NCBI GenBank assembly: GCA_014529385.2
Contig: CM043971.1
Coordinates: 97,928,485 to 97,992,484 of the forward strand
Direction of reading: 5' to 3'
DNA: 64,000 nucleotides
DNA from: Adiantum capillus-veneris
Taxonomy: Eukaryota > Streptophyta > Polypodiopsida > Polypodiales > Pteridaceae
Position 1 is the first letter of the stretch; each line of letters opens with the position of its first letter. The notes beneath the pieces were generated by a model. That model saw only the letters and a list, made by a program, of their open reading frames with translations. It was not told where the DNA came from and did not search any database. Both the position numbers and the translations under genes were made by a program. This document shows positions 10,580-21,610 of this stretch, piece after piece.

Positions 10580-11548
10580 ATTTCGGAGAGGAGACGCAAG
10601 CACTGTGTGGGGTGCATGTCTAGATGTTCCAGCTCTCGATCTAATTCAATGAGCGTCTTTCTTTTAGATGGATTGTCTCGCAGGTAGTCTTTGCCGATTA
10701 TGTTTTATATGGCCTCAATTTCGTCAACGGTCCTTGTTTGCATGAAGTCAAGTTGTAGTAGACACAAAATTGTTTGCAGAAAATTACAAGCTGATTGATG
10801 ACCCCTGCAAGTGCATACACATCAATTGATTTGCTTCAAGGCCATGCGGATCTAGTATTCACGTGTTGAGCTGCTCGCCACGGCCTAAGGGCATGCTTTT
10901 TCGGCTTGCAAATAATGGTTGGTCTCCTCTCATATGGTGGTCGAAGGGAAAGACCCGGGATCTATAATGCCTATTCGTGGCATTCCATTTTTGGTGAAGT
11001 CAAGCATGATGTCCAAGGGTTAGGTCACTATGAATAACACCGTGGTCATGTGCAAATGTCAAAGCCTGCACTAGTGCATGAATCAAAGACGAAGCATGAT
11101 TGATGATGTGCCTGCATTGTCGTAACTTCAGTTCAATTAGGTTTTTGCAACTTTCATCACCCATGTCAAGTACAATTTCACTTATGCTTCCAAAAGGTGC
11201 AGGTACACACTCCATCAAATCGCCAAGGGAAGGCCCATTGAAGTAAGGGAATATAAATACCCTTGGTGATTGACAAGTATGCGGAAGGGCACGCACGATC
11301 CCCCGTTAGTTGAGGTCAACACTGCTCTTGATTGCGAACGACTTGAATTGTTCCTTTGCTTGATCTTTGAATTCCTTGCAGCAGTACATGTTGGTAGACG
11401 AAAGGAAAGAAATCCCTTCAATTCTGCATTCATAAATGTTTGTATATGAGTTAGACCCTAGTTTCCTTACTCGCTTTATAGCCTCGAATGGAATGCCCAA
11501 GGTGACATAGCAAAATGAGTTCAACATAGTTTTTTGAATATGCAAACT
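10580..11548 (-). pseudogene. Protein-kinase-like domain, decayed
   Basis: Fragments of a eukaryotic protein kinase fold in order: glycine-rich loop KRVRKLGSNSYTNIYEC (near 11490-11440), an ATP-lysine strand YCCKEFKDQAKEQF (near 11390-11350), helix C onwards, IHALVQALTFAHDHGVIHSD (11085-11030) with the HxD catalytic loop, then after a frameshift MLDF..MPRIGIIDPG (near 11010-10960) where DFG is expected, and SIDVYALAGVINQL (near 10830-10790), the helix F region. The metal-binding DFG reads DPG and the catalytic-loop Asn is not conserved. Stops and frameshifts occur throughout. It is on the same strand as the Helitron and just 5' of it, so it may have been captured by it or may be the insertion target. 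The kinase subfamily is not assignable. Confidence 0.65.
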
Positions 11549-11553
11549 AGACT
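11549..11553. repeat. Target site duplication TAGAC (left)
   Basis: Five bases directly before the TG of the solo LTR. The identical TAGAC follows the LTR at 12675-12679, which is expected for LTR integrase. Confidence 0.9.
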
Positions 11554-12674
11554 GTCACGTGACACATCCCAACCCTATGTGTCCGTGGACAAGCTACACC
11601 ACAGCAGGGTTCAGTCAATCCAATCAAGTCTAGATTAGCAGTGATTTGGCACTTTTGTGAGTCTATTCGTAGACCGTGCATGCCCGGTCACTTAGCATAG
11701 ATGCATATCCTCCAGTTGCACACAACATGATCATCGGAATTCCCATCAGAATCCATTAGCATCAGTTAAGGGAATTTTCCAGTGCATTTAGCCTATTTTC
11801 CTATTTATTGGTATTTTCACTTATTATTTTTAAGTGACTTTCCAACAAAAGTAGGTAGGGCAATTTTGCTAAGTTAATATATAAGCAAACCCAAGTTAGC
11901 ACTTTCTGGCAAAAGAGGCAGCAGGAGCACCTTGCTCAACAGGCAACTTCTCAGCAAGACCAACCCCCGCGACTACTCTGGCGTTTTCTCCACAGAAGAC
12001 CTAGCGTTTTTGCATCAGATCAGCCTTGGCGATTTGTGCACAGCAGATCAGCCCCGGTGTCATCACGACACAGCAGATCAGCCTAGCGTTTTTGCATTTG
12101 CAGAACCCCGACGACAGAAGGACCAATTTCAGCCCCTGGCGTTTTTGGATTTCAGCAGCAAATTAAGACCGGCAATATTCACCTAAAGTGTAGCAGATAC
12201 AGCCCGTAAAGACCATCAGTTTTCAGCCCTAAGAAACCTCATTTTTCAGCCATAAAAACGCAGCCAAAACAGTCATTTCCAGCCACCGAAACAGTCCCGA
12301 AAATCAGCAATTAGAAGAACTAAGATTTCAGCCATCGAGTCGTCGTCGTCATCGGCGTCGTCATCGGCATAGTCCCATTGCATCAGTCCATTGCATACGC
12401 ATTGTACACCTTTGTGCAATCAAAGTAGACCACTCTCGTCGACGAGAGTGGGGCCTTCGGAGGAGGGTTTTACAAACCTCTCGGTGTCGTAACTTTCTCT
12501 CTCCTTCTCTCAATCTCATTCATTTGCACGCACAACATCCACTCACTTTGTTCGTGACCACAGCACTCTACAAGACGGAAAGCTCTCTCTTTCCCTAAAG
12601 AACTAAAAGGAACCTTGAGCAATAAAGATCACTAATCTTGAGAAAAAACAACATTCATTCCGCTGCACCTAACA
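11554..12674 (+). mobile_element. Solo LTR of Ty3-gypsy family B
   Basis: It begins TGTCACGTGA and ends CCTAACA, is 1121 bases long, and is flanked by perfect TAGAC duplications. The reverse complement of the LTR at 20451-21610 matches along the whole length. No primer binding site follows the 3' end, so this is a solo LTR left by LTR-LTR recombination. A TATA-like TATATAAG lies near 11879, and the 3' third has CT-rich tracts. A perfect short inverted repeat surrounds ACTCTCGTCGACGAGAGT near 12431. It sits between the two coding pieces of the kinase-like gene. Confidence 0.93.
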
Positions 12675-12679
12675 TAGAC
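12675..12679. repeat. Target site duplication TAGAC (right)
   Basis: Right-hand copy of the 5-bp duplication flanking the solo LTR. Confidence 0.9.
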
Positions 12680-12759
12680 ATTGAAGCTCTGTTACCTCCA
12701 AGAGTCTTGTTAAAGGTGTTCTATGTGTCAATGTTCCTTGCCCGGGTGGGTTTTTCCTC

Positions 12760-13070
12760 CTCAATCTTCCAACAATTATACCAATGTTGTAATTTTTACA
12801 TTTGTATGCCCTTTGGCAAGTCGCCTCGCAAGTCCGTGGCACATTTTGGCATGTCTCCAACAATCTAAGGAGAAGGTGTTGCACACTGTCAATATCGGCA
12901 CCCTCAAACTTGGAGGCTGTCGAGTGAACCACTTCAAAAAGCAAGGCTTGTAGGCGCCGCTCATCTCACAAGGTCGATGTTATCTCGTTCAACGTGAGGG
13001 CGTGAGGTACCCACACTAACTTGTGAGTAACCGCTTCTTTAACTGTAGTCCTTGCTCAGGAAGTATTCTA
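12760..13070 (-). pseudogene. Possible upstream exon of the kinase-like gene
   Basis: One minus-strand frame is open, apart from one TGA near 12967, for about 90 codons from about 13055 to about 12790. It includes KEAVTHKLVWVPHALT and LLRLLETCQNV and has ordinary amphipathic composition. I cannot name the domain. It lies upstream of, and on the same strand as, the kinase fragment. The solo LTR sits between them, perhaps in an intron. Linkage to the kinase is inferred from position and strand only. Confidence 0.35.
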
Positions 13071-13400
13071 CCTACAAGCAGTGAAATGACGTTATGATTT
13101 GTTGGCGAAAGCATTTATCACTTCAAAGTTCAAACGTGAAGCTAAATTTTTTGCAGCAATGACAAGTGTTGTAGCAATAAGGAGAAGGGAATGAAAATCA
13201 AGAATTAGTATCTATAATCACATTTTCTCAGTGAAATCAAACGTCTCATAAACTAGTGCAACACGTTGGGACTAGATTCATGCTCTTTACTTGACAGAGG
13301 GCCTCTACATTTGAGCTATCGGAAAGCGCACATGTTTTACATGGGATAGCAGGACAAGTGCAGTGACTGATGAGAATCGTGCTCCTACAAGGCTGCCTAA
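13071..13400. other. Non-coding stretch
   Basis: No supported gene. The sequence is AT-rich with no repeat that I recognise, and ends at the left TAA of the MITE. Confidence 0.5.
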
Positions 13401-13747
13401 GGCCCGGTTCAAACTGGAAAGGTGAAAAAAAGGGAGCTTCTCAACAGCGCAACTCGTCCGCCGAACCATCATTCACACAAGGTGGAGGCAATTTGGGCTC
13501 CCTTTGCTTGCGTGGCGCAACGCTATAGGTTGGAGAAGCCCCTGTCAGGGTGGAAGTCCTCAAGGGGGGGGGAGGGGGGGGAGGAAGAGCTGCAAAGGCA
13601 GGGTGGAAGAGAAATAACAATTTTCTTCCTTGACGTGGCTGCCTCGTCAACCACTTCCACTGCCCTATGTGAACGGGGCAGGGAAAACGGGGGCGACTTC
13701 CACCATGCAAACGGGAGCAACTTCCACCGCACATTGTGAACCCAGCC
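13401..13747. mobile_element. PIF/Harbinger-like MITE
   Basis: A 347-bp element with imperfect terminal inverted repeats: GGCCCGGTTCAAACTGG at the left, and GGCTGGGTTCACAATGT as the reverse complement of the right end. Three-base TAA duplications sit on both sides (13398-13400 and 13748-13750), the typical target of PIF/Harbinger transposases. The inside is GC-rich with two G runs (13566-13580) and no real gene. The open frames across it on both strands are by-products of its composition. The family call is inferred from TIR and TSD alone. Confidence 0.75.
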
Positions 13748-13817
13748 TAACAAAAAGTAGTTTGGTGGAGCGTGACGACATGGGCAACCAAATTGACGGC
13801 CAACATTGCGCTACGTG

Positions 13818-16694
13818 TGAAATCGGCCCGTAGGGCGGTAGACAGTAGCTTTCACCCGATTCTTTAACACTTGACTATACAACACAAAGCAATGACTTAA
13901 AAGGAACCTGTAACTGAGATTGGAAATTACACTTAAAAACAAAAGCACGGCCAGGAAGCTAGAATGCTCCCAAGCAGACAGCGACACCTGTAGGCCCAAA
14001 GGTTGGCGCCCCTTTCGGTATTTCTTTATTCTTTAACAGAGGGAATAGAAACCTGTGAATTTCCTACAAGCTGTCCCGCATAATCAGGACTGAGTTGCAC
14101 CTGTTCTGGCCCGATTTCGGCAACATAACTGTACTAGGTCGCTTCACAGTCAGTATCCCCACACAACCCATTATTAGTCGTCTATTCTACCTATGCTATA
14201 ATGACACAAAGAGAGGGGAATGGGATACAGATGCTAGAATGCATCTGTATGCGAGTCACACACCAGACTGGCCCCTAAATTAGGCGTCCCTTTCGGTATT
14301 TCTTTATTCTTTAACAGAGGGAATAAAAGCTGTGGTTCCCTACAAGCTGCCCCGCACAACCTTGGCTGAATTTCAACTGTTCTGGCCCGATTTCGGCAAC
14401 ATAATTGTACTAGGACCCTTCACAGTCAGTATTCCCACGCATTGGATGACTTTCCCGACGCATACGGACACTTTGCAAAACCTAGCGAGAATCTGCAGCA
14501 CGCTGAATTCTCTGTTTTTTGCCCCGAAAATGCGCTAGATCACCTGTACAGCGGTCCCCTTGCGTCCCCGAACCTCCTGGGGGTATTAGGGTCCGTTTAG
14601 GGCCAAAACCCTGAACCTGCAAAAATACACAGCAGGCTGTAATTCACTGTTTCGGGCTCCGTTTCGCGTGCCGGTCGCATCCATAGCAAGTCCTCGAGCT
14701 CCCGCACCTATAGGGCTACTTGCCCTTTGAATCGGACGAGATTTCGCACGTGAAACCTCTCCGAATCACCTGTACCTGCGGGGGATTAGCCGCTAGCTAA
14801 TCCAGTACCTGTGCAAGAGGCTCTTGCCTCGGCAATCGCGCATGAACCCACATAACTGTACATTGATCAAATGAAAAGCCCACTAGAGGGGCATAACGTA
14901 CTGCCATAGGGGTGAGAGAGAGCAGTGAGAGGTGTGCAGGTCATGACATCCTGCACTTCACTGTACATAGAGGGTAAGCCAGCACTCCATTGAAGCTCTC
15001 CCACTTGTGACAGCACTCAAAAACGAGCTCACAGCTGAAAATCACGTTTTTGCCTTCTCTTTAAGTGGTAAACTGGCCTCAGAGTGCCAAGTGTCACTCA
15101 TTTGTGTATTTTCCCGCTTTAGACCCTCGAGTCTAAAAATATCTCGCCTGCAGCCTCTGTTGACTTGGCCACAGAGTAACAAAATGATCCTCATGTCAAA
15201 CTGCACGTAATGACGCGAAGACATTTTGCCGTCCAAAAATAGCAGTTCCTAAAATTTAGGAGTTTCTGCCATTACATTCTTCTAGGTCATTTGACCCTCT
15301 TTGTACACTGCAGCCACACCCAGAACTGAAATGTAGCCTATGTAGCAAAGGATTCCGCTTTGGCTGGCCAATGACCCCACTTTGGCTAACCATAGTCCTT
15401 GTCCAACCTTAGTGCTCTTTAGCCCTCAGGCCTGGACTCTCTCTGAACAGTTCCACACTGGCTATGCAATGCAGGGCAGTTAGATTTCCAGAGGGGTGTT
15501 TCCAAAAGGTAAAACAAACGAAATTCCCCAAAGAAAGAGAAAATAAACAAAAATGGAATTGCCGCTGGCTAGGGACAATAGATACTTTCCCGACGCATAC
15601 GGACACTTTGCAAAACCTGGCGAGAATCTGCAGCACGCTGAATTCTCTGTTTTCTGCCCCGAAAATGCGTCGGATCACCTCTACAACGGTCCCCTAGCGT
15701 CCCCAAACCTCCTGGGGGTATTAGGGACCGTTTAGGGCCGAAACCCTAAACCTGCAAAAATACACAGCAGGTTGCTGTAATTCCCTGTTTCGGGCTCCGT
15801 TTCGCGTATCGGTTGCATCCGTAGCAAGTCCTCGAGCTCCCGCACCTGTAGGGCTACTTGCCCTTTGAATCGGACGAGATTTCTCACGTGAAACCTCTCC
15901 GAATTCACCTGTACCTGCGGGGGATTAGCCGCTAGCTAATCCAGTACCTGTGCAAGAGGCTCTTGCCTCGGCAATCGCGCATGAACCCACATAACTGTAC
16001 ATTGGTCAATTGAAAAGCCCACTAGAGGGGCATAACATACTGCTCATAGGGAAGAGAGAGAGCAATGCGTAGCGTGCTAGGCATCACTCCTGGCATTGCA
16101 CTGTACATAAGAGGGAAAGGAAGCACTCCATAGCTCTTAACCTGTGAGAGAGAGCTCCAAAATGAGCCTCCCAGCTATAAATTCAGCGCTACCTTCTCTT
16201 GAATGAGGAAAGTGCACAAAAATGTGCCACTTGGCGCATTTACAGGCCATTTCCCGTTTCGGGGTTTCCGACTAAAAATCTCCCGACCGGTTGCCCAGTT
16301 GACTTCACTGTAGAGTAATAAAATGTTCCCCTTGTCATACCGGAGGTAATGATGCGAACACATTTTCAGGTCCAAAATAGCAGTTCCCTAGATTTTAGGA
16401 GATGCTTCCATGGCACTCACATTGGTCATCTGACCATCAATCACCACTAGAACCACATCGAAAAGTGCAATGTCGGCCAACTATCAAGTGATTTACGCTC
16501 GTAGCCCCACCGTGGCTAACCTTAGTCCATTTGCCCAACTTCAGTGCTCACTGGCCGTCCGGCATAGACTCTCACTGTCCCCCTCACACCATGCAACTCG
16601 GGCATTGGCATTTCCAGAGGGGTGCTTTAAAACAAGTCAAATAAAATTCCCCCAAAAAGAAATCAACAAGTAAAGTTGCCACAGACTCGTGACA
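13818..16694 (-). repeat. 3' LTR of element A, rearranged (double length)
   Basis: This LTR is 2877 bases, against 1447 for the 5' LTR. Its left part (13818 to about 14168) and right part (about 15585-16694) match the 5' LTR. In between lies a more diverged second pass: the CCTTTCGGTATTTCTTTATT segment occurs at 14009 and 14288, and the block from TTTCCCGACGCATACGG occurs at 14451 and 15587. The inserted piece ends near 15550 in sequence resembling an LTR end. This looks like recombination between related LTRs or insertion of a sister LTR. Confidence 0.85.
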
Positions 16695-16710
16695 TACCCC
16701 CCTCTTGAAA
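16695..16710 (-). other. Polypurine tract of element A
   Basis: On the minus strand AAGAGGGGGGTA runs directly into the TGTC start of the 3' LTR. This is the expected plus-strand primer of reverse transcription. Confidence 0.85.
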
Positions 16711-17148
16711 TCGCGAACGTCCTCGTTTGCATGAATATCAATCCATTAGTGTGTACAACACTTCGTGGACACCATATCACTGCTGTCAACCTATTCATGT
16801 GTACACACCTGGTTAACATGGTACAAGACATACATGCTCATAGTTAACACTCTTGTGTATTCAACACTTGTTAACCCATGTATGGTCTACCTGTGAGACT
16901 GTCCCATTGACATAGTGGATAGCTTTCACACTGTGCCACTGGCTTTGATAGAGTCCATAACCTTTAGTACATTTGGAATCCTTTCAAGCATAATAAACCA
17001 ACAGTTTAAAAATGCGTCAACATGTACTCATTAGAAGCAATTGCTGTACTCTTGACAATTGACAAGACATACTTACTTCTATAGCACTGAACAAACTTTT
17101 GGATAAACCTTTTATTCCCCAAAGGCAATTGCCAAGCAGGGTACACTT

Positions 17149-18497
17149 CTATTGCACTAAGTCCATAGATACATAAGTGCTAGCTCCTGGATCACCCCCC
17201 TCTAGCGCAGGTCTCTTTCCCTTTGACCTTTGCTCTTCTTGAGTTGGAGAATACGTAGGTGGTAAACCAAAGGCTTCAAGGTAGAGCTGCAATACATTTG
17301 GTGACTCTAACAGTTCACTCTCTTCCATCCACTTTGCATCCATAGGTGGATAGTTCTTGAACTTCACCAAATATTGCCTTATAACCTTGCCTTTGACTTT
17401 TCCTTCCTTGTGTGCCATAATCTGTTCTGGGACCAAAATTTCATCAAGCTCTTCAACTTTTGGCTGCTCTTCAACTGGCATATCCTCTGGCACATCACCA
17501 ATAAATGGTCTAAGAAGACTCATGTGAAAAGCATTGTGAATCTTCCAGTTCTCAGGCAATTTCAGCCTATAACTAACGTCACTGATCTTCTTTGTTACTT
17601 GAAAAGGCCCATAGTAACGCATACTAAGCTTTGTAAAGAGACTTTCTTTACCTTTTCGCTTCTTTAAGCGTGCCTTTTCAAACCGCAAAAGTACCCAATC
17701 ACCAAGTGAAAACAACAATTCACGACGGTGGAGATCAGCAGCTTTCTTTTGCTTTGCCTGTGTCCTTTGAAGGGCATGCTTTATCTTCTGGTACATTTCA
17801 TCCATTCTGTACATATTGATCTGCCTGAAAGATCTTTTCCTTGGTATGCAAAATGGGAGGAACTTTCACATGACCTTCGACAATTTCAAAAGGTGCTTTG
17901 TCTGTTGAAGAATGCACTGTGTTATTGTACACATATTCAACCAACGGCAAATACTGCTCCCACTTCGCCTTGTGCTCTGACACAAAGCACTTAAGCAGAT
18001 CCAAGACAGTAGAATTTGCCTCTTGTGACTGCCCATCTATCTGTGGATGAAACGACGATGAGAACTTAAGCGTAGTGCCCATATTCTCAAATATGCCTCT
18101 CCAGAATAGACTTGTCATGCGTCGATCACGGTCACTGACAATCGACTATGGCATATTATGGTACTTAAAGATATTGTACATAAAGAGACGTGCCATCTGA
18201 TCTGGTTTTATCTTCTTCCTCACAGGAATGAAGTGAGCTTGCTTGCTGAATCTGCAAATAATGGTCCAAATTCCATCATTTCCTGTCTGTGTTCTAGGAA
18301 GATCAAAGATAAAATCCATAGCTATGCTTTCCTATGGTTTATCTGGAATCGGCAATGGCTGTAACAGCCCTGGTGCCTTTTGCCTATCAAACTTGACCTT
18401 TTGGCAAATCACGCATGCTCGCACAAATGCATCCACATCTCTCCTCAAGGTAGGCCAATAAAAGAATGTCTCAACCGCTTTCACTGTAGCATCTATA
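17149..18497 (-). pseudogene. Element A integrase with C-terminal chromodomain
   Basis: The integrase portion of pol. It starts in mid zinc-binding domain (VETFFYWPTLRRDVDAF then CVICQKVKFDRQ near 18450-18380). The core follows with SIVSDRDRRMTS-type sequence near 18140-18120 and a DGQSQEAN-type block near 18030. The C-terminal 221-codon frame (17814-17149) holds GDWVLLRFEKARL, HNAFHMSLLRPF and a chromodomain (about 17430-17305: EQIMAHKEGKVKGKV..YLVKFKNYP..AKWMEESEL). In chromoviruses this domain directs integration to particular chromatin. A stop near 18150 and a frameshift near 17820 break it. The missing N-terminal histidines of the zinc finger were lost at the junction with element B. Confidence 0.88.
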
Positions 18498-18559
18498 CAA
18501 AGGTCTGCAATGCTTGCTTCTTTGGGCCGCGGTGAAAGCGACACAAAATCTTTTGAATC

Positions 18560-19695
18560 TCCTTCATTGCGTCAACTTCGTCTAGAGTCCTGCTTCTTTC
18601 GTCTTCAAGAATCTCCATGGCTGAAAATTCTTGAAACCAACTCCAACACAAAACCATGAACATACCCATTCCATGTATAGTGAAGGAAAAAAATCTTGTC
18701 TTCTCTAAAGACTGTGCATGCAATGTAGATGAACAAATAGACGGAGTTACAACCCGTTTATCAAACACATGCAAACAATGCGGTGGAATCTTTTCTGTTT
18801 GATCGAAATCAATCAACTGTGGCAGATCCCAATGGAAATGCCCATGCTTGGTGCTCATACTATCATGTGCTCTTTCGGAAACTGTGTCATGCCACGGAAG
18901 AAACATGGAATGTGACTTCCTGACATACAAACTTTTCAACTTTCCATGAACAATCCGCATACATTCGTGCTCATCCATGAGAGAAACGTGCTCAACATAC
19001 AATATGTCATGCCTAGGAAAAGGGATCACATAACGATGCTGACTAAAATACAAGAAATCTTCAGGAATAAAACACTCGAATAATGCGTGCGTATCAATCA
19101 TGCGAACACACAATACTTCCTGTGATGGTTCTTTGGACCAAGGCTCAAGAGCCAAGATCGCTTCTTCGGGATCTATTGAATCTTCTTGTGGGGGATCTGT
19201 GGACCTCGACTCAAAAGCCAAGATCGATTCTTGGTGATTGATTGAATCTACAACAAGGTTAGCTTCGCTAGGAAAAGCATCCACGAACACATCATCCTTG
19301 TGAACAATCACATCATCTTCATGCAACTCATCATGCTTGTGAGAAATCACATCTTGATCATGCAAATCATCCTGCTTGTCATTGGCATCCAAATCATTAT
19401 GCAAATCATTGGCATCCAAATCATCATGCTTATCATTGTGCTTCAAATCATCATGCAAATCATTATCATTCAATTCATCATGCTTCTCATCATGCAATTC
19501 CTGTGTGTCATGCTGTGGAGAAGAAGAGACTGAGAGAGTCTCCTTTTTCCGATTCTGATGCATCTGTGCCTGAGCTTGAGAAAAGAGTCGCAATAACTCT
19601 TGCATTCTTGCCTTGGTCTCGCGATCAAATCTTGCTTGACTTGCTTTGTTCGCTGCTTGTCTTTCTGCTTCGGCTTCTGCGTGTCTGCGTTCCAT
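18560..19695 (-). CDS. Element B large ORF, unassigned, with Asp/His-rich repeats
   Basis: A long uninterrupted frame (400 codons; the last ~20 belong to the junction). The N-terminus is an Ala/Glu/Arg-rich coiled-coil-like segment (RRHAEAEAERQAANKASQAR). Then comes a low-complexity tract of about 70 residues built from short Asn-Asp-Leu-His units (NDLHDDL, DANDKQDDL). The C-terminal half is not repetitive (HECMRIVHGKLKSLYVRKSH, HFHWDLPQLIDFD). I find no zinc knuckle, protease or RT. It lies 0.75 kb after the PBS where gag is expected, so it may be a gag variant or a non-autonomous element's own ORF. Its integrity contrasts with the broken genes around it. Confidence 0.5.
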
Positions 19696-19705
19696 TTCTT
19701 TGAAT

Positions 19706-19999
19706 TCACGATCCCATTTGGCTTGTCGTTCTTTCTTGGTACTTACTCTCGATGGCTGCCATATCTTCTTCGTAGGCTTTTATTTCTGCTTCTCTTTCTT
19801 GGTCCAACTCCTCCATAGGAGTTAGTGCAATCTTTGTCGTAGATGGGGAAGGGGGAGGGTCGGAAAAACCTCCTGGTGGGGAAAATTCTTCTTCGCCTCT
19901 CTCATGCTCATCACCTCCAAGCGAAGTATCCATTCCGCTTCGAGTGATGATCATCCTGCAATCGTGGGTTCTTGTGGGTTCTTGGGTTCTTAAGTTCAC
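19706..19999 (-). CDS. Element B leading ORF (acidic, coiled-coil-like)
   Basis: A 97-codon frame just upstream of, and nearly overlapping, the 400-codon ORF. It has RSGMDTSLGGDEHERGEEEF, a proline tract (DPPPSPSTTK), then ELDQEREAEIKAYEEDMAAI, which reads on smoothly into the coiled-coil start of the next ORF if one frameshift near 19700 is assumed. The two were probably one protein. The function is unknown. The position after the PBS suggests the start of gag. Confidence 0.45.
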   Translation of the reverse strand: MNLRTQEPTRTHDCRMIITRSGMDTSLGGDEHERGEEEFSPPGGFSDPPPSPSTTKIALTPMEELDQEREAEIKAYEEDMAAIESKYQERTTSQMGS

Positions 20000-20432
20000 G
20001 AGGAACTTGGGTTCTTGGGGGTCTTGGGTTCTTAAGGTTCTTGAGTTCTTGAGGGTCTTGAGGTCCTTGATTCGTGAGAATCTTCAGTTCTTGAGGTTTT
20101 CTTTCGCTTGCAAATCGCGTTGGAGAAGGATCTTCTCTTCACCCGAGTTCTACCCTTTTCTGCGGGCGCACCCCTTGGCGGCCTTGCGCTCGCACCAAGG
20201 TTGCTTTTTCCCACCTCACGTTGATTGGCCGGCCGCTAAGTGCACGGTCCGCTCTCAATGAGTGAAAAGAGACACAAGGGGAGGCTGGACAAGCCCTTCT
20301 TTCTTGGGATTCCTGTCACTCTTCAACAAAACACGATTAGGCATCGCCACGCCCAAGTAAACTTGGGTTCGTGCGATCGCAACAAGCAAAAAAAATTATT
20401 GTGGTTCTTTCCTTGAGTAATGCAGAACACTT

Positions 20433-20450
20433 CCAAAGCTCTGATACCAA
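20433..20450 (-). other. Primer binding site of element B (tRNA-Met type)
   Basis: On the minus strand, immediately after the LTR's terminal CA, stands TTGGTATCAGAGCTTTGG. TGGTATCAGAGC is the classical complement of plant initiator tRNA-Met. Confidence 0.93.
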
Positions 20451-21610
20451 TGTTAGGTTCAGCGGAATGAATGTTGTATTTTCTCAAGATTAGTGATCTT
20501 TACTGCTCAAGGTTCCTTTTAGTTCTTAGGGAAAGAGAGAGCTTTCTGTCTTATAGAGAGTGTGGTGATCACGAACAAAGTGAGTGGATATTGTGCGTGC
20601 AAGTGAATGAGACTGAGAGAAGGAGAGAGAAGAGATACGACACCCGAGAGGTTGTAAAACCCTCCTCCGAAGGCCCCACTCTCGTCGGCGAGAGTGGTCT
20701 ATTCTTTGATTGCACAAAAGTGTACAATGCGTATGCAATGGACTATGCAACTTGGTCTATGCCGATGATGACGACGATGACGATGACGACGACGATGGCT
20801 GAAATCTGAGATCTTCTAATCGCTGAATTTCGGGACTGTTTCGGTGGCTGAAAATGACTGTTTTGGCTGCGTTTTTATGGCTGAAAATGGGGGAGCATCT
20901 GCAACCATTCTAGGGGATAATCTGCTAATATTCTGCTGTTGAAAACTTGCGCTTTTATGACTGCTGAAAACTGATGATCAAAACGCTGAGTGCTGGGACT
21001 GAAAAACGCTGGGATCTGCTGCAGATTGCTGGCGTTTTTGGATGAAAACGCTGGACTGATGAGCTGGCGTTTTTATGGCTGAAAACGCTGGACTGATGGG
21101 CTGCTTGGGTGACCATGCAAGGGAAGGGACGCGGGGGGACTTCTGTGGTAGGAATCGCCAAGGCAAGGGATGGAGATGGCGAGGATGTACTGCGCGAGGG
21201 AGGTTCTGCTGAGAAGTTGCCTGTTGAGCGGGAAGCTCCTGCTGCCTCTTCTGCTGTGGAGTGCTAACTTGGGTTTGCTTATATATTAACTTAGCAAAAT
21301 TGTCCTACCTACTTTTGTAGGAAAGTCACTTAAAAATAATAAGTGAAAGTAACCAATAAATAGGAAAATAGGCTAAATGCACTGAAAAATTCCCCTAACT
21401 GATGCGAATGGATTCTGATGGGAATTCCGATGATCATGCTATGTGCAACCGGAGGATATGCATCTATGCTAAGTGACTGGACATGCACGGTCTACGAATA
21501 GACTCACAAAGGTGCCAAATCACTGCTATTCTATACTGATCGGACTGACTGAACCCTGCTGTGGTGTAGCTTGTCCACGGACACATAGGGTTGGGATGTC
21601 TCACGTGACA
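20451..21610 (-). repeat. 5' LTR of element B
   Basis: It reads TGTCACGTGA to CCTAACA on the minus strand, 1160 bases. The reverse complement matches the solo LTR at 11554-12674. A TATA-like TATATAAG lies near 21275-21290, and GA-rich tracts lie downstream on this strand. The palindrome ACTCTCG..CGAGAGT near 20680 is shared with the solo copy. Confidence 0.92.

Larger units (their letters stand above)
18498..21610 (-). mobile_element. Element B remnant nested in element A
   Basis: A second LTR element inserted in A between RNase H and integrase on the same strand. It has one LTR (21610-20451), a tRNA-Met-type PBS and about 2 kb of internal sequence with two ORFs, then runs straight into A's integrase without a polypurine tract or second LTR. 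The 5-bp sequence beside its LTR (TTGAC, 21611-21615) is not found near 18500, so its 3' end and part of A were deleted together. The solo LTR at 11554-12674 belongs to the same family. Confidence 0.82.

Noticed and set aside
11932-12186. 84-codon ORF in the solo LTR
   Set aside because: LTR sequence with degenerate repeats around GGCGTTTTTG. Not kept in the other B LTR.
13422-13753. Overlapping ORFs on both strands near 13.5 kb
   Set aside because: They lie wholly inside the MITE and reflect its GC-rich composition.
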